Shown: piece by piece, positions 1 to 12,066 of the stretch
Position numbering within the stretch: the stretch's first letter is position 1
Layout of the letters: the number at the start of each line of letters is the position of its first letter
NCBI GenBank assembly: GCA_003260075.1
Contig: QLIY01000676.1
Location: 1 to 64,000 of the forward strand
Direction of reading: 5' to 3'
From: Phallusia mammillata
Taxonomy: Eukaryota; Chordata; Ascidiacea; Phlebobranchia; Ascidiidae
Length of the DNA stretch: 64,000 nucleotides
The notes under the pieces: generated by a model
What the model was told of the DNA's origin: nothing
The model's input: the letters and a program-made list of their open reading frames with translations, nothing else
Databases searched by the model: none
Made by a program: the position numbers and the translations under genes

Positions 1-4
1 AATT

Positions 5-340
5 TTTATGAACTGCAAATGTTTTGTTTTTCCAAATACCATCAGATATTTGTGTCTTACATGGATTTCTTAACATGCTGGAAGTAATATATATTTTTGC
101 ATCAATGTTTTAATTGCAAAACATGTCAGTAATTTGTTTTTGACAAATGGCAATAATGAATTTGATTACTGACAAATTTTTAAATGTTTTTTTTAATTAT
201 ACGAACTGCAAATGTTTTGTTTTTCCAAATACCTTTAAATATTTGTTTCTCGTTTTTCTTAACATGCTTAAAGTAATATATATATATATATATATTGGAT
301 CAATGTTTTAATTGCAAAACATGTCATTAATTTGTTTTGG
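5..340. repeat. Tandem duplication, period about 195 bp
   Basis: The same AT-rich segment starts near 10 and again near 205 (both with GAACTGCAAATGTTTTG). The second copy contains a short (TA)n run at 280-296. No gene is seen in it. Confidence 0.75.
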
Positions 341-588
341 CCAGTCTGCAGAACATGGTAGTTCCTCCCAAGAGATCTTGCGCGTGCAGGACCTATATGT
401 CCAGCGTTCGCGTGTGCACGGCCCATAAATTCGCGTGCCAGACCAATTTCAGCAGGCGCAAAGCAAGCGATAGAGTTTAAAGACAGGACAATGAATGCCT
501 ATGGTGCAAAATTTCTGCATGTAAAAATTTCCAAATTTTTTTTTTCAAAACAAAATGGCGCGTGCAACTGCCATACTCTGCAGACTGG
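341..588. mobile_element. hAT-like MITE, 248 bp
   Basis: It has 12-bp perfect terminal inverted repeats (CCAGTCTGCAGA at 341 and its complement ending at 588). An exact 8-bp target duplication TGTTTTGG flanks it at 333-340 and 589-596. The interior shares units such as AAGCAAGCGATAGA and GCAAAATTTC with the repeat at 7949-8423. It has no coding capacity. Confidence 0.8.
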
Positions 589-867
589 TGTTTTGGTACT
601 GAATTACGGATACCGCTACTCCCAATTGGAGTTGTTTTTCTCGCAGAGATTTTATATTGTTAAAATATTTGTCAGGAATTACAATTTTTCAGCACAGATT
701 GTTTTTCTTTTGATTGACGAATAAACTCAGCTCAAGTGGATGTAATGAATAACGCAACTTGTATGTAACTCCTGCAAGACTGCGACCAAAAAAATAACAA
801 AAATAAATTTAATTATAGTATCTTTAACAGTTTTGCTTCATTGCAGCTGCACTGCTAAACCCTACAC

Positions 868-1140
868 CAGTGGTTCTCAAACTTTTTTGAGCGCGATCCA
901 AATCTGAGTTTTATGAACATCTCACGACCCAAGCTTCAAACACCAAAAAATATATTTTTTTCTGATTTGCATGAAATAGAAAGAGACACAGACAACCAGT
1001 TGTAGTACACAGCAGTACTGTGAAACAATGATTTATTCCAAACAAACGATTGATTTATTTTAGTGTGATAGATAAAACTGAAATTGTTTCTTCATAATAT
1101 CTACAATTGAATCACCATACCGCGGCCCATTTTTTCACTG
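868..1140. mobile_element. hAT (Buster-like) MITE, 273 bp
   Basis: It starts CAGTGGTTCTCAA and ends TTCACTG, and is flanked by the exact 8-bp duplication CCCTACAC (860-867, 1141-1148) with central TA. The inner parts of the termini are not well matched. It is non-coding. Confidence 0.75.
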
Positions 1141-1396
1141 CCCTACACCATTCATTTGTGTGACAATTAATTTTTTTTGTCTCATTGGAATTTTTCTATT
1201 TTGGTACATGTCAAAGAGCTCGAAATTGTCAACAACTATTTGTTAGACAAAATGTTTTTTATTGAAGTTTGATCGGCCCAGTTTGCAGTCTGGGTAAGTT
1301 CATAACCTACCTCCCAAACTATCAATAAAGCGTATGTTTATTGACCTAAATGGCACGGTTTACAAGGGAAAATACAAAATATTGCATAGGCACTAG

Positions 1397-1773
1397 GGGT
1401 GCATCTAAAATATACAGGACCGATTGGATATATCACTGCTTGGCGCACTGTTAAAACACTTGGTGCACCTTTTTATCACTCGATGCACCTTAATATCACT
1501 TGGTGCACCTTAACTTCGCTTTGTGCGCATTTATATCACTTGGTGCACCCTTATATCGTGAAGTAAAAAGGCACATAGCATTATACAGGTGCACCATCAG
1601 GTGATATAAACATGCACCAAGTGATATAAATGTGCACTAAGCGATATAAAGGTTCACCAAGTTATATAAATGTGCACTAAGCGATATAAAGGTGCACCAA
1701 GCAATATTAAAGTGATGCTAAGGTTCTTCAAGTGATCTAAGCCATTCTGTGTGTATATTTTAGATGCACCACA
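1397..1773. mobile_element. Foldback/palindromic MITE
   Basis: The termini are inverted copies of GGTGCATCTAAAATATAC. The arms consist of repeated units of about 27 bp (TATCACTTGGTGCACCTT type) in opposite orientation, so the element can fold on itself. An 8-bp duplication GGCACTAG flanks it (1389-1396 and 1774-1781). Confidence 0.75.
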
Positions 1774-1909
1774 GGCACTAGTACCAAATTTGCAATAGAA
1801 GATTCATGACAATTATTAAAAATGTGATTTTATTTGCTTTAGGGTTTTATTTAACTCTAAGTTTTTTCTTCTGTTCATATGTTTTAGCGCATCATAGACA
1901 ATCGTCTAC

Positions 1910-2351
1910 TAGTGATGGGACGGGTACCCGGTACTCGGTATCGATGGTATCAAACGATTTCAGTGGTATCGATACTCGTACTCGGTATCGAAATTTTTTG
2001 TCTCAGTTTTCGATACCAACGTGCGAGTACCGAAGGTCCGTTTACACCATAAGAATACGGGCAACTTTATGAAAATATTTGCTTCGGACAGCATAAAACT
2101 GGAAAAAAGTTCCGCCAGGTTACAGATGTTTTTTCGCTATCGTATGGAGATTACTTTTTTCTGCATGTGTGTGTGCGCACGCCTGTACCCCGACCATGGC
2201 AGATAAATTAGCCGGTGATATACAACTAAGTACAACACTGTACTTAAGTACTCGGTAATCCTACTCGGTACTCTGTATCGAAGGTATATACATGTGGTAC
2301 TCGTACTCGGTATCGGTACTCGCTTCAAAACCTGGTATTGTCCCATCACTA
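1910..2351. mobile_element. hAT-like MITE, 442 bp
   Basis: The terminal inverted repeat is TAGTGATGGGAC with its complement at the right end. The target duplication is the exact 8-bp TCGTCTAC (1902-1909, 2352-2359). The arms are rich in GGTACTCGGTATCG-type repeats in both orientations. Short open frames inside it are fortuitous. Confidence 0.85.
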
Positions 2352-2627
2352 TCGTCTACCTCGCATTTTGAACACAATTAACTGGTAGAGACATTATAGT
2401 TTGTTTACTATTTATGTTGCTATCAATTAAAGCAATCCTCACAATCCAAGACTACAAAGTCATTTATTCCAAATGCTTTTTATCTAGTTCAGTGTTGGTT
2501 ACATATTAAAGAGTAATGGTATATATAATTAGTCGCATAAAACCTGAAAGTGTTTCAATATATTCATGAGATGTGATTCTATGAATTGCAGGTTTAAATT
2601 TAACTGAGACTTTGTTTGTGTTTGCAG

Positions 2628-2929
2628 AAATGCTCTATCTGGATATACTAACAACCGATCTCGAACTGATGCATCATATATTGAAAAAGTATGTACAGAA
2701 AAACTTCAATTGCATTTGTAAAGTTGTCATTTGAAAATAACCAGATTATGCAATTCACAAGAGTTTCTTTATAAAATCCTTATAATGATCTACAATCCTT
2801 ACACATTTTTAAGAATATATCTGTATTTTTTACAGTGGTTCCCAACAAATGAGGAGGCACGACAGAACATGGACGAATTCGCCGAGTCATTGAACTCAAA
2901 GCTGTCAAAACTTTACACTTTTAGTTACG
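2628..2929 (+). CDS. Two exons of an unrecognised plus-strand gene (partial)
   Basis: Exon 2628-2688 follows TTTGCAG and ends at GTATGT. Exon 2836-2929 follows TTTTTTACAG and ends at GTAAGT. The phases are compatible, giving about 51 residues: a stretch rich in Ser, Thr and Asn, then WFPTNEEARQNMDEF and a segment ending YTFSYG. The splice signals and the acidic, amphipathic composition look like real coding DNA. I do not recognise the family. Neighbouring exons were not found: upstream is repeat DNA and downstream is the MITE at 3410. It is the only plus-strand gene in the window and lies where the missing 3' part of SART1 would be expected. Confidence 0.5.
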
Positions 2930-3409
2930 GTAAGTTTTTTTATCAAATTAAAAAAATGTTAATAAAGTAACTTTATGGAGGTGCAGCTATACAATGGTTT
3001 TAAAGTATGTACAAATCTTGTTAATCAATAATCACATGACAGCCTAATCCACTGTATTGCATTTTTGTTTTGTTTGATTATTTTTTTAGTCTGTTAAACG
3101 ATTTGGACGGTATAAAATTTTTCATAGATTGCTTTGTACATCATTTCTGTTTTTTCTGTCTTGACAAAAAAGTGTCATTGATTTTACTTAAACCTGTCAG
3201 ATTTTTTGCGGGGTTAGAACAATGTTACTCGACATTCTGGCAGGTTATCATTTATTGGCTTGATGGCTTTGCATTGGTGATGGTGACAATAGGTTTGGTT
3301 AAAACGTTTGAATAAAAGATGACTATTTTTTATGTGACTTTAATCGTTTAATGGCTGCTTTGTTTATAATAATTGCAAATTGTGGCCATTTTAGAGGTGT
3401 ATCGTGGAT
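2930..3409. other. AT-rich DNA, no gene seen
   Basis: It lies between the plus-strand exon ending at 2929 and the MITE at 3410. An open frame at 3070-3315 has no splice context or recognisable motif. I see nothing supportable. Confidence 0.4.
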
Positions 3410-4029
3410 TACCGTATTTTACGGACCATAAGGCGCAATTTAAATCCTTTTTTTCCNAACCATGCATCCACGTCTTTTCGTATACATTACATCCGGAGGA
3501 TTTTACTATCATATCGTCGTTTTTTATTCGAAAAACTCGGTCTGTTCGACTTTCACATAGAGATCATCAATCCGGTTAATCGCATATTTCGTTGAAAATC
3601 GATGCGAATATCCGGTTTATGCGATAAACCGGTATGCGATTAACCGGACGATTTTCTTAACAAACGATGGGCGACGGTTTGGGATTTTTGATTGTGATGC
3701 AATTAAACGGATTATGCGATTAACCGGTATGCGATTAACCGGATTCGTCTGTATTATGTAAATAAACCACCGTCTTACACAATAAACTACGGTAAAAGCA
3801 ACTAGCAACTGTGATATTCACTAGACTCATTTTCTCTTTTGCTCATTGTACTATTGTGACTTGATTACATTTATTACGTAACAAGAAAATTTTTATAACC
3901 CATACTCCTTAAAATACGTTGCGTTCTATAGCCCGGTGCGCCTTATGTATGAACAAAAAACTAATCAAAGCAATTTATTGACAGTGCGCCTTATAATTGG
4001 GTGCGCTTTATGGTCCGTAAAATACGGTA
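3410..4029. mobile_element. MITE with TACCGTATTTTACGGACC termini, 620 bp
   Basis: The ends are inverted copies of TACCGTATTTTACGGACC, followed by ATAAGGCGCA on the left and a related AAGCGCACCC on the right. The middle (about 3570-3745) carries several direct and inverted copies of GCGATTAACCGG. A single N at 3457 is an assembly gap. No clear target duplication beyond TA was seen, so the superfamily is left open. Confidence 0.75.
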
Positions 4030-4283
4030 ATTTCTTTTCCGGGCACCCAAAACTACAATCTTTAATAGTGGGCAGGGACCAAAAACTATCTAAAAAAGGA
4101 AGAATCTAAAATGTTGTCAAAATATACCTAACCAAACAGTGGGACTATGGTGTGGGCCTTGCTATTTTATGTGAAACAAAATGATGGAATAAAAATGGGC
4201 CTAAATTAGTAAAACACCTAGTTTTGAGGACCCATGGAGGTAATGGCTATTGCAGAATGTTTAACTGACAAACAATAGTTTAC

Positions 4284-7200
4284 CTTGACCCATGATCTTT
4301 TCCTGTCGTTTCACCAGGAAGTGGAAGCAGATCTTCAGCTTTTAAAACTTCACGTTTTCGAACTTTTTTCACCTAAATGTAAACATATTGATGTGAGTGT
4401 TGGAAATAACAACACAGTTTTGCATTTGCTGTATAATTGTAACTAAATAACAGCACTCTAATACTGAAACTAGTAATGATTTGGTGCCCACCTTCCTTTT
4501 TCTCTTTTTAAACTTCATTTCTTCTTCGGTCAAATATTCTGTAGCGAGTTTTAATGCCGGAAGTTCAAGTGTCTCTCCCTTGGCCCTTATTTCCTAAAGA
4601 AAAAATATTAAAGTTTTTTTGAAACTTCACTAGGTGTCAGTGGTTATAGCATATCAATTGCAGGTACATGGTTCAAACATTTTATTGTTGTACAGGGTTG
4701 GTTACCATGCTGTTTTCCATTTTGCTAATCGAATTAAATAGTTCCTTTCTCTAATACAGTGGTTGGGGGGGGGGCAAAGTTTTTTTGAAACTTCACTAAG
4801 TATCAGTGGTTATAGCATATCAATTGAAGGTACATGGTTCAAACATTTTATTGATGTACAGGGTTGGTTACCATGCTGTTTACCATTTTGCTAATCGAAT
4901 TAAATAGTTCCTTTCTCTAATACAGTGGTTCCCAAACTATGCGCCGCGGCACACTTGTGTGTAGAGCAGTAGTACCAGGTGCTTAGACCACTAGGCCAAC
5001 ATGCTCCACGTCTCTGAGATGTTCAACTAGGCTATTTAACTATGAGAGTGACCTGTATAGCGGCTTTATGACCTCATAGTTAGTGCCTTTGTCAGCTAAA
5101 AAAATTATTCAAATGTTCGAAGTGCGCCAATTAATTTTTGTTTTTTCTAAAATGCGCCTTAAAAGAAAAACGCTTGGGAACCACTGCTCTAATAGACTGA
5201 AACATAAGTAAAAACCATTGACATAAAAGCATACAGATGGTTATTTATTTATTTTTTTAATCACTCATGAAGGAAATAAAAAGGCATACTTTATTTCTCA
5301 AACATGTTTCAATACCTTTGTTCAATAAACATAAACTGCAAAAACAATTGCCTTGTATGTAATGAGTGTCATATAGGACATAATCTCTAACCTGCTTCAT
5401 GAGGATTTTCTGTTGTTCCCAAGATGTGTCAACTAATCCTTGATTTCCAATCTTAAAGCGATTTTTTCTTTCACCTTCAATTTCTTCATCATATTTACCA
5501 AGGGTTGTTTTGGCTTTGAAAAATCCAAGCTCGTCCACTTCTTCCTCTTCATAAGCTCTAAGTATAAAAGTTTGTAATGATATTTTTTCTACATTATTTA
5601 CCGCTCTTAAGTCTATATTAATGGATTATTCTGTTATAAAAATCTTAGTGATAAGAAGTATTGTCATGTATCCTAAAAAATAAGGTCTGAGTGGAAAAAT
5701 TTGTGATGATATTTTTTCCAAATTATTTACCGCTCTTCACATCAGTGGACTGTTCTTTTAAAAATAATCTTAGTGATTAGAAGTATTGTCATATATCTTC
5801 AAAAAGTTGTCTGAACAATTTGTACATAACAGGTTCTAAACATGTGCTAAACTCTACAGAGTAGTTGCTCCCAACCTTTCTGGAAAAATTCCTCCCTTAA
5901 GAATTGAAAGCATTTTCACTTCTCTGCAATATACTATATAGTACATGCTAAACCATACAAAGACCATTGAAAATTGGGTCAACTTCAAACGTTGTATTCC
6001 TAGAGCTTAAGTGTATATTTATAAACCAACTGTAATAATCACAGTCAATTCCTCCTCTCAAGTTTTAAAATTCCTCCTGGGTTATGTACCACTGCTTTAG
6101 GGTTTAATTTTACATAGTAGCTCCTTTGTAATGAAGAACAATGTAAAGGTGCCAGTATTATACATAAAATAATATTTTTGTCATCCAAACGTTTTACTAA
6201 CTTGTATCCAGTTCCACGCCGCTTGATATCCAAATTCTTCTTAGCTTTTTCTACATCATCTACATTTACACTGTGCAAAACATCTTCATCATCACTCGCC
6301 AATATTTCCTTGTCTTTGATCACAAGAACTGCACTTTTCCCATCAACAAAACTATCCAGCGAATGTTCAACATTCATGCCCTGAAAGTATTCAATTTTTT
6401 TAAAAATAATGTACCATTTGCTTATTAACAACATAAAAGCCCCTCATTACCAACATTTAACTATAAAGAAGTATTAACTATCAAAGAGATAACTTCCAAA
6501 CTGATCCATTATGATTAAATTTTGTTCACAAAAAGTTTATGGTCATATTTCCTTTTAGTGAATGCAAAAAAATCACCATTATTTTACACAACTGCCTTGG
6601 AAAAATAATTGCAGAACTGCATAATCATTCAATAGTCAAACTTCCAAAACTAATGAACAGTTGTACAATTAAATATAATCTAGTTTTACCTTCAGGTCTC
6701 TTTCAGAATAACTTGGTTCCTTTTTGACTGATTTCCCCATTTCTTTACTAACTAAACTACCAACACCAAATTCATCATCTATAGCTGCCATCTTCTTCTC
6801 TTTCTTGATTTTTGCTTCCTGATGTCGACTTTTCATCACCCATGATGCTGCACTTTCCTCTTCATCTTCTTCACCAAGAGTTTTTATCTGAAAGATTTTG
6901 TTTTTATTATTTAAAAATGTATGACTTGGAAAACATGTCTTGTTTTTGAAACATGTACTGTTTTTGCAGGTGTCAGTAGTTCAGTTTAACCTTCAAATTT
7001 TTATTTTGGAATTGTAGTTTCGCTATATCACTAGTTCCAACCTTATATTCCAGCAATTTTAAACTTATAAAAGGTAAACCTCATCTTGTTTTTACATTTA
7101 CCAATCAATTTGGGCTAGCTAGTGAAACAAACAGTTTGATTTAAAATGCACCTAAACAGAATTTTAAAACAGTTCATTGTTATTGACATTATATCACAGA

Positions 7201-8670
7201 AAAAAAGTGCATGTTTAAATAGAGGTACCTTAGACAATTTTTGGTTCATTTTTCTTTTATCCCGGCTTGCTTGTATCTTGTCTCGCATTTCTTTTTCTTT
7301 CTTCTGCTTCCAGAGATCTGCAGCAGGCGCATGAACAAAATCCTCCTCACTTTTCCCAGCACCTTCCCCATTTGCTCCAGAACTTTTTACTTCAAGTGGC
7401 TTTAAACCAAGTTTTGCCCTGATTCTATTTGTTTCATCGATGCTCAGGCTCTGATTCTCTGTTTGGTGTGAGGTTGGCTCCGAGACACTTTGTTCTTCAG
7501 CAGGTGCAACATAAACTTCCTCTTCCTCAATTACTTCTTCAACCACTTCTTGATTTCTGGTACTACGTTCCTTTGGGCTGTCCTCGTAATCTCTTCTTCG
7601 TTTCTCTTTCTTGTGTTTGTCTTGGCCTCTTTGTCGCTTGCTGCAAAAATATGAGAAATGTCCAAATGTGTAAACATTAAATAAAACAGTGGTGTTTACC
7701 AGTGTGTTAACGCCTTTAATAATTCAAAAAACAGACTGTAAACATACATGTTTAGGATACATTTCACCAAATAAATATGCATCTTCTGTACAGTATTCTC
7801 ACTATACCCCTGTTTTTAAATGCCACTTATTTTATCATTACATGCCGAAAGCACTACCTGATCCTGTTTATCACTAGTTATGTACCAGGTATAATTAGTC
7901 TTGCACACAGACCAACATGTCCTGACGTGCGCACAACCTGTAAATCTGCAAGCAAGACCAGGCATAAAGCAAGCGATATACATCACAGGACAGTCAATTG
8001 CCTTTGTTGCAAAATTTCCACATGCAAGACAAGTTTCAGATGGCACAAAGCAAGCAATAGACATCAAGGCAGGACAATTAAATACCGTTGCCACAAAATT
8101 GCCACATGCAAGCCCATCTTGTTGGCAAATGCCGAATTCTACAGGTTGGCAGAATTGTAATACATAAACTGTAATATGGGGGGGGGGTGCAAGACCAGGC
8201 ATAAAGCAAGCGATATACATCACAGGACAGTCTATTGCCTTTGGTGCAAAATTTCCACATGCAAGACAAGTTTCAGATGGCACAAAGCAAGCGGGGGGGG
8301 GGGTCAAGGCAGGACAATTAAATGCCGTTGCCACAAAATTGCCACATGCAAGCCCATCTTGTTGGCAACTGCCGAATTCTACAGGTTGGCAGAATTGTAA
8401 TACATAAACTGTAATATATAGTTATAAGGATACTGTTGCAAGTTACCAACCACAGATCAACTGTGGCAAACATGCTTATTCCCGCAAATGCATTTAATAA
8501 CAAAACCAAAGTTACCTTGATTTGTATTGATCAACTTCTTCATCAGACTCATATTTGCGTTTCTCGGTAGGACTTCGACTTTGCCGATCTTCTGAATCTG
8601 ACCTCTTGTGCTTTCTACGGTGTTTATGCTTATGTTCCTTTTTATGTTTGTGATCTTTTTTCGATCCCAT
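4284..8670 (-). CDS. SART1: SART1, U4/U6.U5 tri-snRNP-associated protein (C-terminus missing)
   Basis: SART1 (Snu66 family) is a nuclear splicing factor that joins U5 to U4/U6 in the tri-snRNP. Seven exons read on the minus strand: 8516-8670 (start ATG at 8670), 7229-7640, 6690-6887, 6202-6380, 5392-5557, 4492-4593 and 4284-4372. All have GT-AG borders and matching phases. The protein opens with a Lys/His/Arg-rich tract (MGSKKDHKHKKEHKHKHR), then has RIRAKLGLKPLEVK, EFGVGSLV, the SERDLKGMNVEHSLDSF segment, YDEEIEGER, a TEYLTEEEM stretch, a basic KKRKRK run and AEDLLPLPGE. All of these follow the known SART1 order. About 430 residues are present. The family usually has about 800, and the C-terminal half was not found to the left. 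Intron 1 contains a repeat and two G-run joins. Confidence 0.9.
4609..4930. repeat. Diverged duplicate around G-run join at 4765-4774
   Basis: Copy 4609-4764 is repeated at about 4774-4930 with a few substitutions. The first copy stops inside the start of the hAT MITE that the second copy carries in full. It lies in an intron of SART1. Confidence 0.85.
4923..5186. mobile_element. hAT (Buster-like) MITE, 264 bp
   Basis: The termini are CAGTGGTTCCCAA and its near-complement ending TTGGGAACCACTG. The exact 8-bp target duplication is CTCTAATA (4915-4922, 5187-5194). It is inserted in a SART1 intron and is non-coding. Confidence 0.92.
7949..8423. repeat. Repeat with 80-bp units, duplicated at a G-run join
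   Basis: Units contain AAGCAAGCGATA, ACAGGACA and CAAAATTTCCACATGCAAG. Copy 7949-8177 is followed by G run 8178-8187 and a second copy 8188-8423. A further G run (8293-8303) replaces about 8 bases of the unit without duplication. Open frames on both strands here come from the repeat. It lies inside SART1 intron 1. Confidence 0.8.
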
Positions 8671-8798
8671 TTTATTGTCAAAAGTACAGAACTAAAGTCT
8701 TAGGTAAGGAACTATAATGTGCTTTTGCAATCTAATAAACTTTTCTGTTGTGAACGTACAAACATAGAAACTTAACTTGTAATAAGCTAACTTTAATT

Positions 8799-8934
8799 GT
8801 AGGTTGGAACATAAAATATTGTACAAAACAAACTACAAACAAACGCTACAAGCCTAGGGGGGGGGGTTTGTAGGTTGGTAGTTGGTACATAAAATATTGT
8901 ACAAAACAAACTACAAACAAACGCTACAAGCCTA
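8799..8934. repeat. Duplicate around G-run join 8857-8866
   Basis: The segment ending in AACGCTACAAGCCTA occurs on both sides of a 10-G run, just upstream of the SART1 start. It probably reflects two alleles placed in tandem. Confidence 0.8.
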
Positions 8935-9059
8935 CACTCACTGTAGTACACTGCAACAATACCTCCTAGGTATCTAGCGTTGTCGTGCAAATAGGGTACA
9001 AAAATGTTGTTAGTGAAAATGATTAAAGCAAAACACCATTTAGAAAAATCTATTTAAAC

Positions 9060-9521
9060 ACGACTGAACAAAATTAAGTGTAATAATATTGAAATTCAAC
9101 GAATATATATTACTTTATTTCGCAAACAAAAGCTAATTCATAAAAAAATACCGTTTAAGGACCGCAAGGCATTATAATTTGCGCTCATTCGCCGAAAAAA
9201 TAAAACGCACAAAAAACGTTTTGTCATGGAAATCATATAACTATTATGTTGTTTATTGTTGTCGCCGCCACATTTCTATTCGAATGGGGGGGGGGTACTG
9301 AACAAAATTAAGTGTAATAATATTGAAGTTCAACGAATATATATTACTTTTTTTCGCAAACAAAAGCTCCTTCATAAAAAAATACCGTTTAACGACCGCA
9401 AGGCATTATAACTTGCGCTCATTCGCCGAAAAAATAAAACGCACGAAAAACGTTTTGTCATGGATATCATTTAACTATTATGTTGTTTATTGTTGTCGCC
9501 GCCACATTTCTATTCGAATAA
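9060..9521. repeat. Duplicate around G-run join 9286-9295
   Basis: About 225 bp (9060-9285) is repeated at 9296-9521 with scattered substitutions. It is intergenic between SART1 and the MFSD6-like gene. Confidence 0.85.
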
Positions 9522-9526
9522 TACTT

Positions 9527-9882
9527 TCTGTTTCCTTTAACAACTGTGTGATTGATTTCATCGCGTTCTCCTATTTTTCATTGTTTAAATTTTGACACCG
9601 GCAAATAAAAATAGTTTGGAAAAACTATTTAGGTTGAAATTTGTCCTGCGGTTATCATTAGTTCCAAGCATTAACAAACACTTGACCTTTTCAAGTTGGG
9701 GGGGGGGGGTTTCCTTTAACAACTGTGTGATTGATTTCATCGCGTTCTTCTATTTTTCATTGTTTCAATTTTGACACCGGCAAATAAAAATAGTGTGGAA
9801 AAATTTAGGTTGAAATTTGTCCTGCAGTTATCATTAGTTCCAAGCATTAACAAACACTTGACCTTTTCAAGTTGCAGACTTT
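9527..9882. repeat. Duplicate around G-run join 9698-9709
   Basis: The segment starting TTTCCTTTAACAACTGTG at about 9530 recurs at 9710-9882 with small differences. It is intergenic. Confidence 0.85.
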
Positions 9883-12066
9883 GTAAATCACAACCCAACA
9901 ACTTTACATTCGTATTTATTCCTCATCTGTTCTGTTGCACATGCGACAAGAAATAAAAATAAAATATAAACAACGAGGGCACTAATTTATTTCGGCAAAC
10001 TTGATCATTTGGTTCCGTTTGATTCATGATTGGCCAAAACGTAGGTACCATGGTAACATTTAAGTCAAATGATATTTGGCAAAAAATCTTTGTTACAACT
10101 TACGAAGAAATTGAAAAGACACTTTTCTGTTTACAACTGTACTGGTGGGAACATTTAACGATGCAATAAATGACAACATAATAAAATAACAAGCATGACA
10201 ATTTGAGCACTAAGTGGTATGACATGACAATGAACTCTCAATTTTAACTAAAATTTTAACATTTCTAAATATGCAACTAACAAATTAAAAGTGTTTACAT
10301 TTAAGTTGTGTGATTCAAGAATTTGAACGAAAATTAAGTTGCAAAACTGAAATACTAAATAATAGATGATAAATGTCTGTAGTGTATGAACTGCTTTGAC
10401 AGCATTCACAAAAAGTAGAAATAGTACCAAACAAGACAGACAAAAATCTCATGGGTGTGACACTGAAAACAGACAGAAACACAACAAATGACAGAATTTG
10501 GTAAACGGAAAATAAAAAAGTTTTACCGGTGTTGTTATGAACTGCATTGAGATAACTGCATCATAATATGGTTAATCCAGTACCTTTACCAGGAGGAAAC
10601 AAATTACAACGTGCAAATAGGGAATTGTAAAAACAAAAGGTCCGATGTGTTTATGAAGTGCATTGGTATTTAGCTTTATTTCTTGAAAACAAAATATAAC
10701 AAACTACATACAAAAACGGGTAAGATATACCAATATCAACTTTAACGATTGCAAACATTGAAGATTGTTTTTAAACATGGGGGGGGGGTTAGGTTTTTTT
10801 CTTGAAAACAAAATATAACAAACTACATACAAAAATGGGTAAGATATACCGACAATATCAACTTTAACGATTGCAAACATTGAAGATTGTTTTTAAACAT
10901 GTTCAGCCATCTCGGTTGCAGGCTTACAATCTGATAGGGCATATATGTGCAAAAATGGAACCTTTTACATTTAACACAGAAATGTCTTGAAGATTTTCAA
11001 CAGGCAGCATACAATAAACATATTTAACAAGTATCACTGCAGCAGCAACATGTGCATAAATGGGATTAGTTTAAACTACTGTAATGGTGCAAATATATTT
11101 GTTAATCCAGTACACAGGAAGCAAATAATAAAATCTATAGGTGCATAATTATTGAAGAATTGCACAATTATTACTACAGCAATTACTTTCATTAAATGTA
11201 AAATACTAATTCATGTAAATTAAAACTGGTAGATCTACTTAGGGGTTAGGTCATGTGTTAAATAAACTAAGGCACATTGGAAAAACAAAAACAGATAAGA
11301 AGGGTTTTACTGTATATATAAGGTCCAATATCGTGAAAAAATACATACTTTTTGGTCTATGTCTTTGATAATACTTCCAGAAATCAATACATTTATTACA
11401 GAATACTACTTCTTTAAAGCATGACCACAGTTTCATATTAATTGGTATTAAATACATTTTGGCTTCATAACATATTCTCTACTGCAATACCATAAATGAA
11501 TACTATTTAGGCTTAGCTTCATAATTCATTTGACACCAACCATATGGTAAATTAAAATTTTGGGTGGGAACACGAATTTGTTAGTAATTGCATTACATGC
11601 AGATATTTAGAATTCACAGGTTTTGCAAACAAAAAAAGATGAAGATAATTTTAGAACTGTTGAAGAACTCAGAAAAAGAGTATCACTCTCTGTGAAAATA
11701 ACAAACAAATGTGGAAATAAAGCTCTTTCAGTAAACCTTGATACGAATATTACACCACATGGTATATATATAATGAAGACCACAAAATCGTAAAAATCTT
11801 ATCTAAATGGAATGGTACAAATTGCACATGGACAGAAAGTTGAAATAAACTTAGACAGGGGATGCTTTTTTTATTTCTTCATTACAAATAAACTCATAGC
11901 ATGAAACTTTTTGACAAAATATATGTGTGCATTTGCTAGTGTCAACAATCCACTTATACCAGGCAGAATCACATAAACTTTGAAGATGAAAGTTTTCACA
12001 GCACATGGGAACAAAAAAAATGTTTTACAAAATAGATAGCACTCACTAAATCCATCTAGTGGCATT
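9883..12066. other. Spacer between SART1 and the MFSD6-like gene
   Basis: No gene is seen. It contains the duplicate at 10676-10900. On the minus strand an AATAAA at 11870-11875 lies about 190 bp after the transporter stop codon and is a plausible polyadenylation signal for it. Confidence 0.5.
10676..10900. repeat. Duplicate around G-run join 10779-10788
   Basis: The segment TTTCTTGAAAACAAAATATA to TTTTTAAACATG is present before and after the run, with small indels between copies. Confidence 0.8.

Noticed and set aside
3600..3750. CRISPR-like array of GCGATTAACCGG
   Set aside because: Copies are in both orientations without regular spacers, inside a eukaryotic MITE.
7816..8400. Cys-rich repeated protein on either strand
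   Set aside because: It reflects the 80-bp repeat units and the join duplication within a SART1 intron; no stable frame across units.
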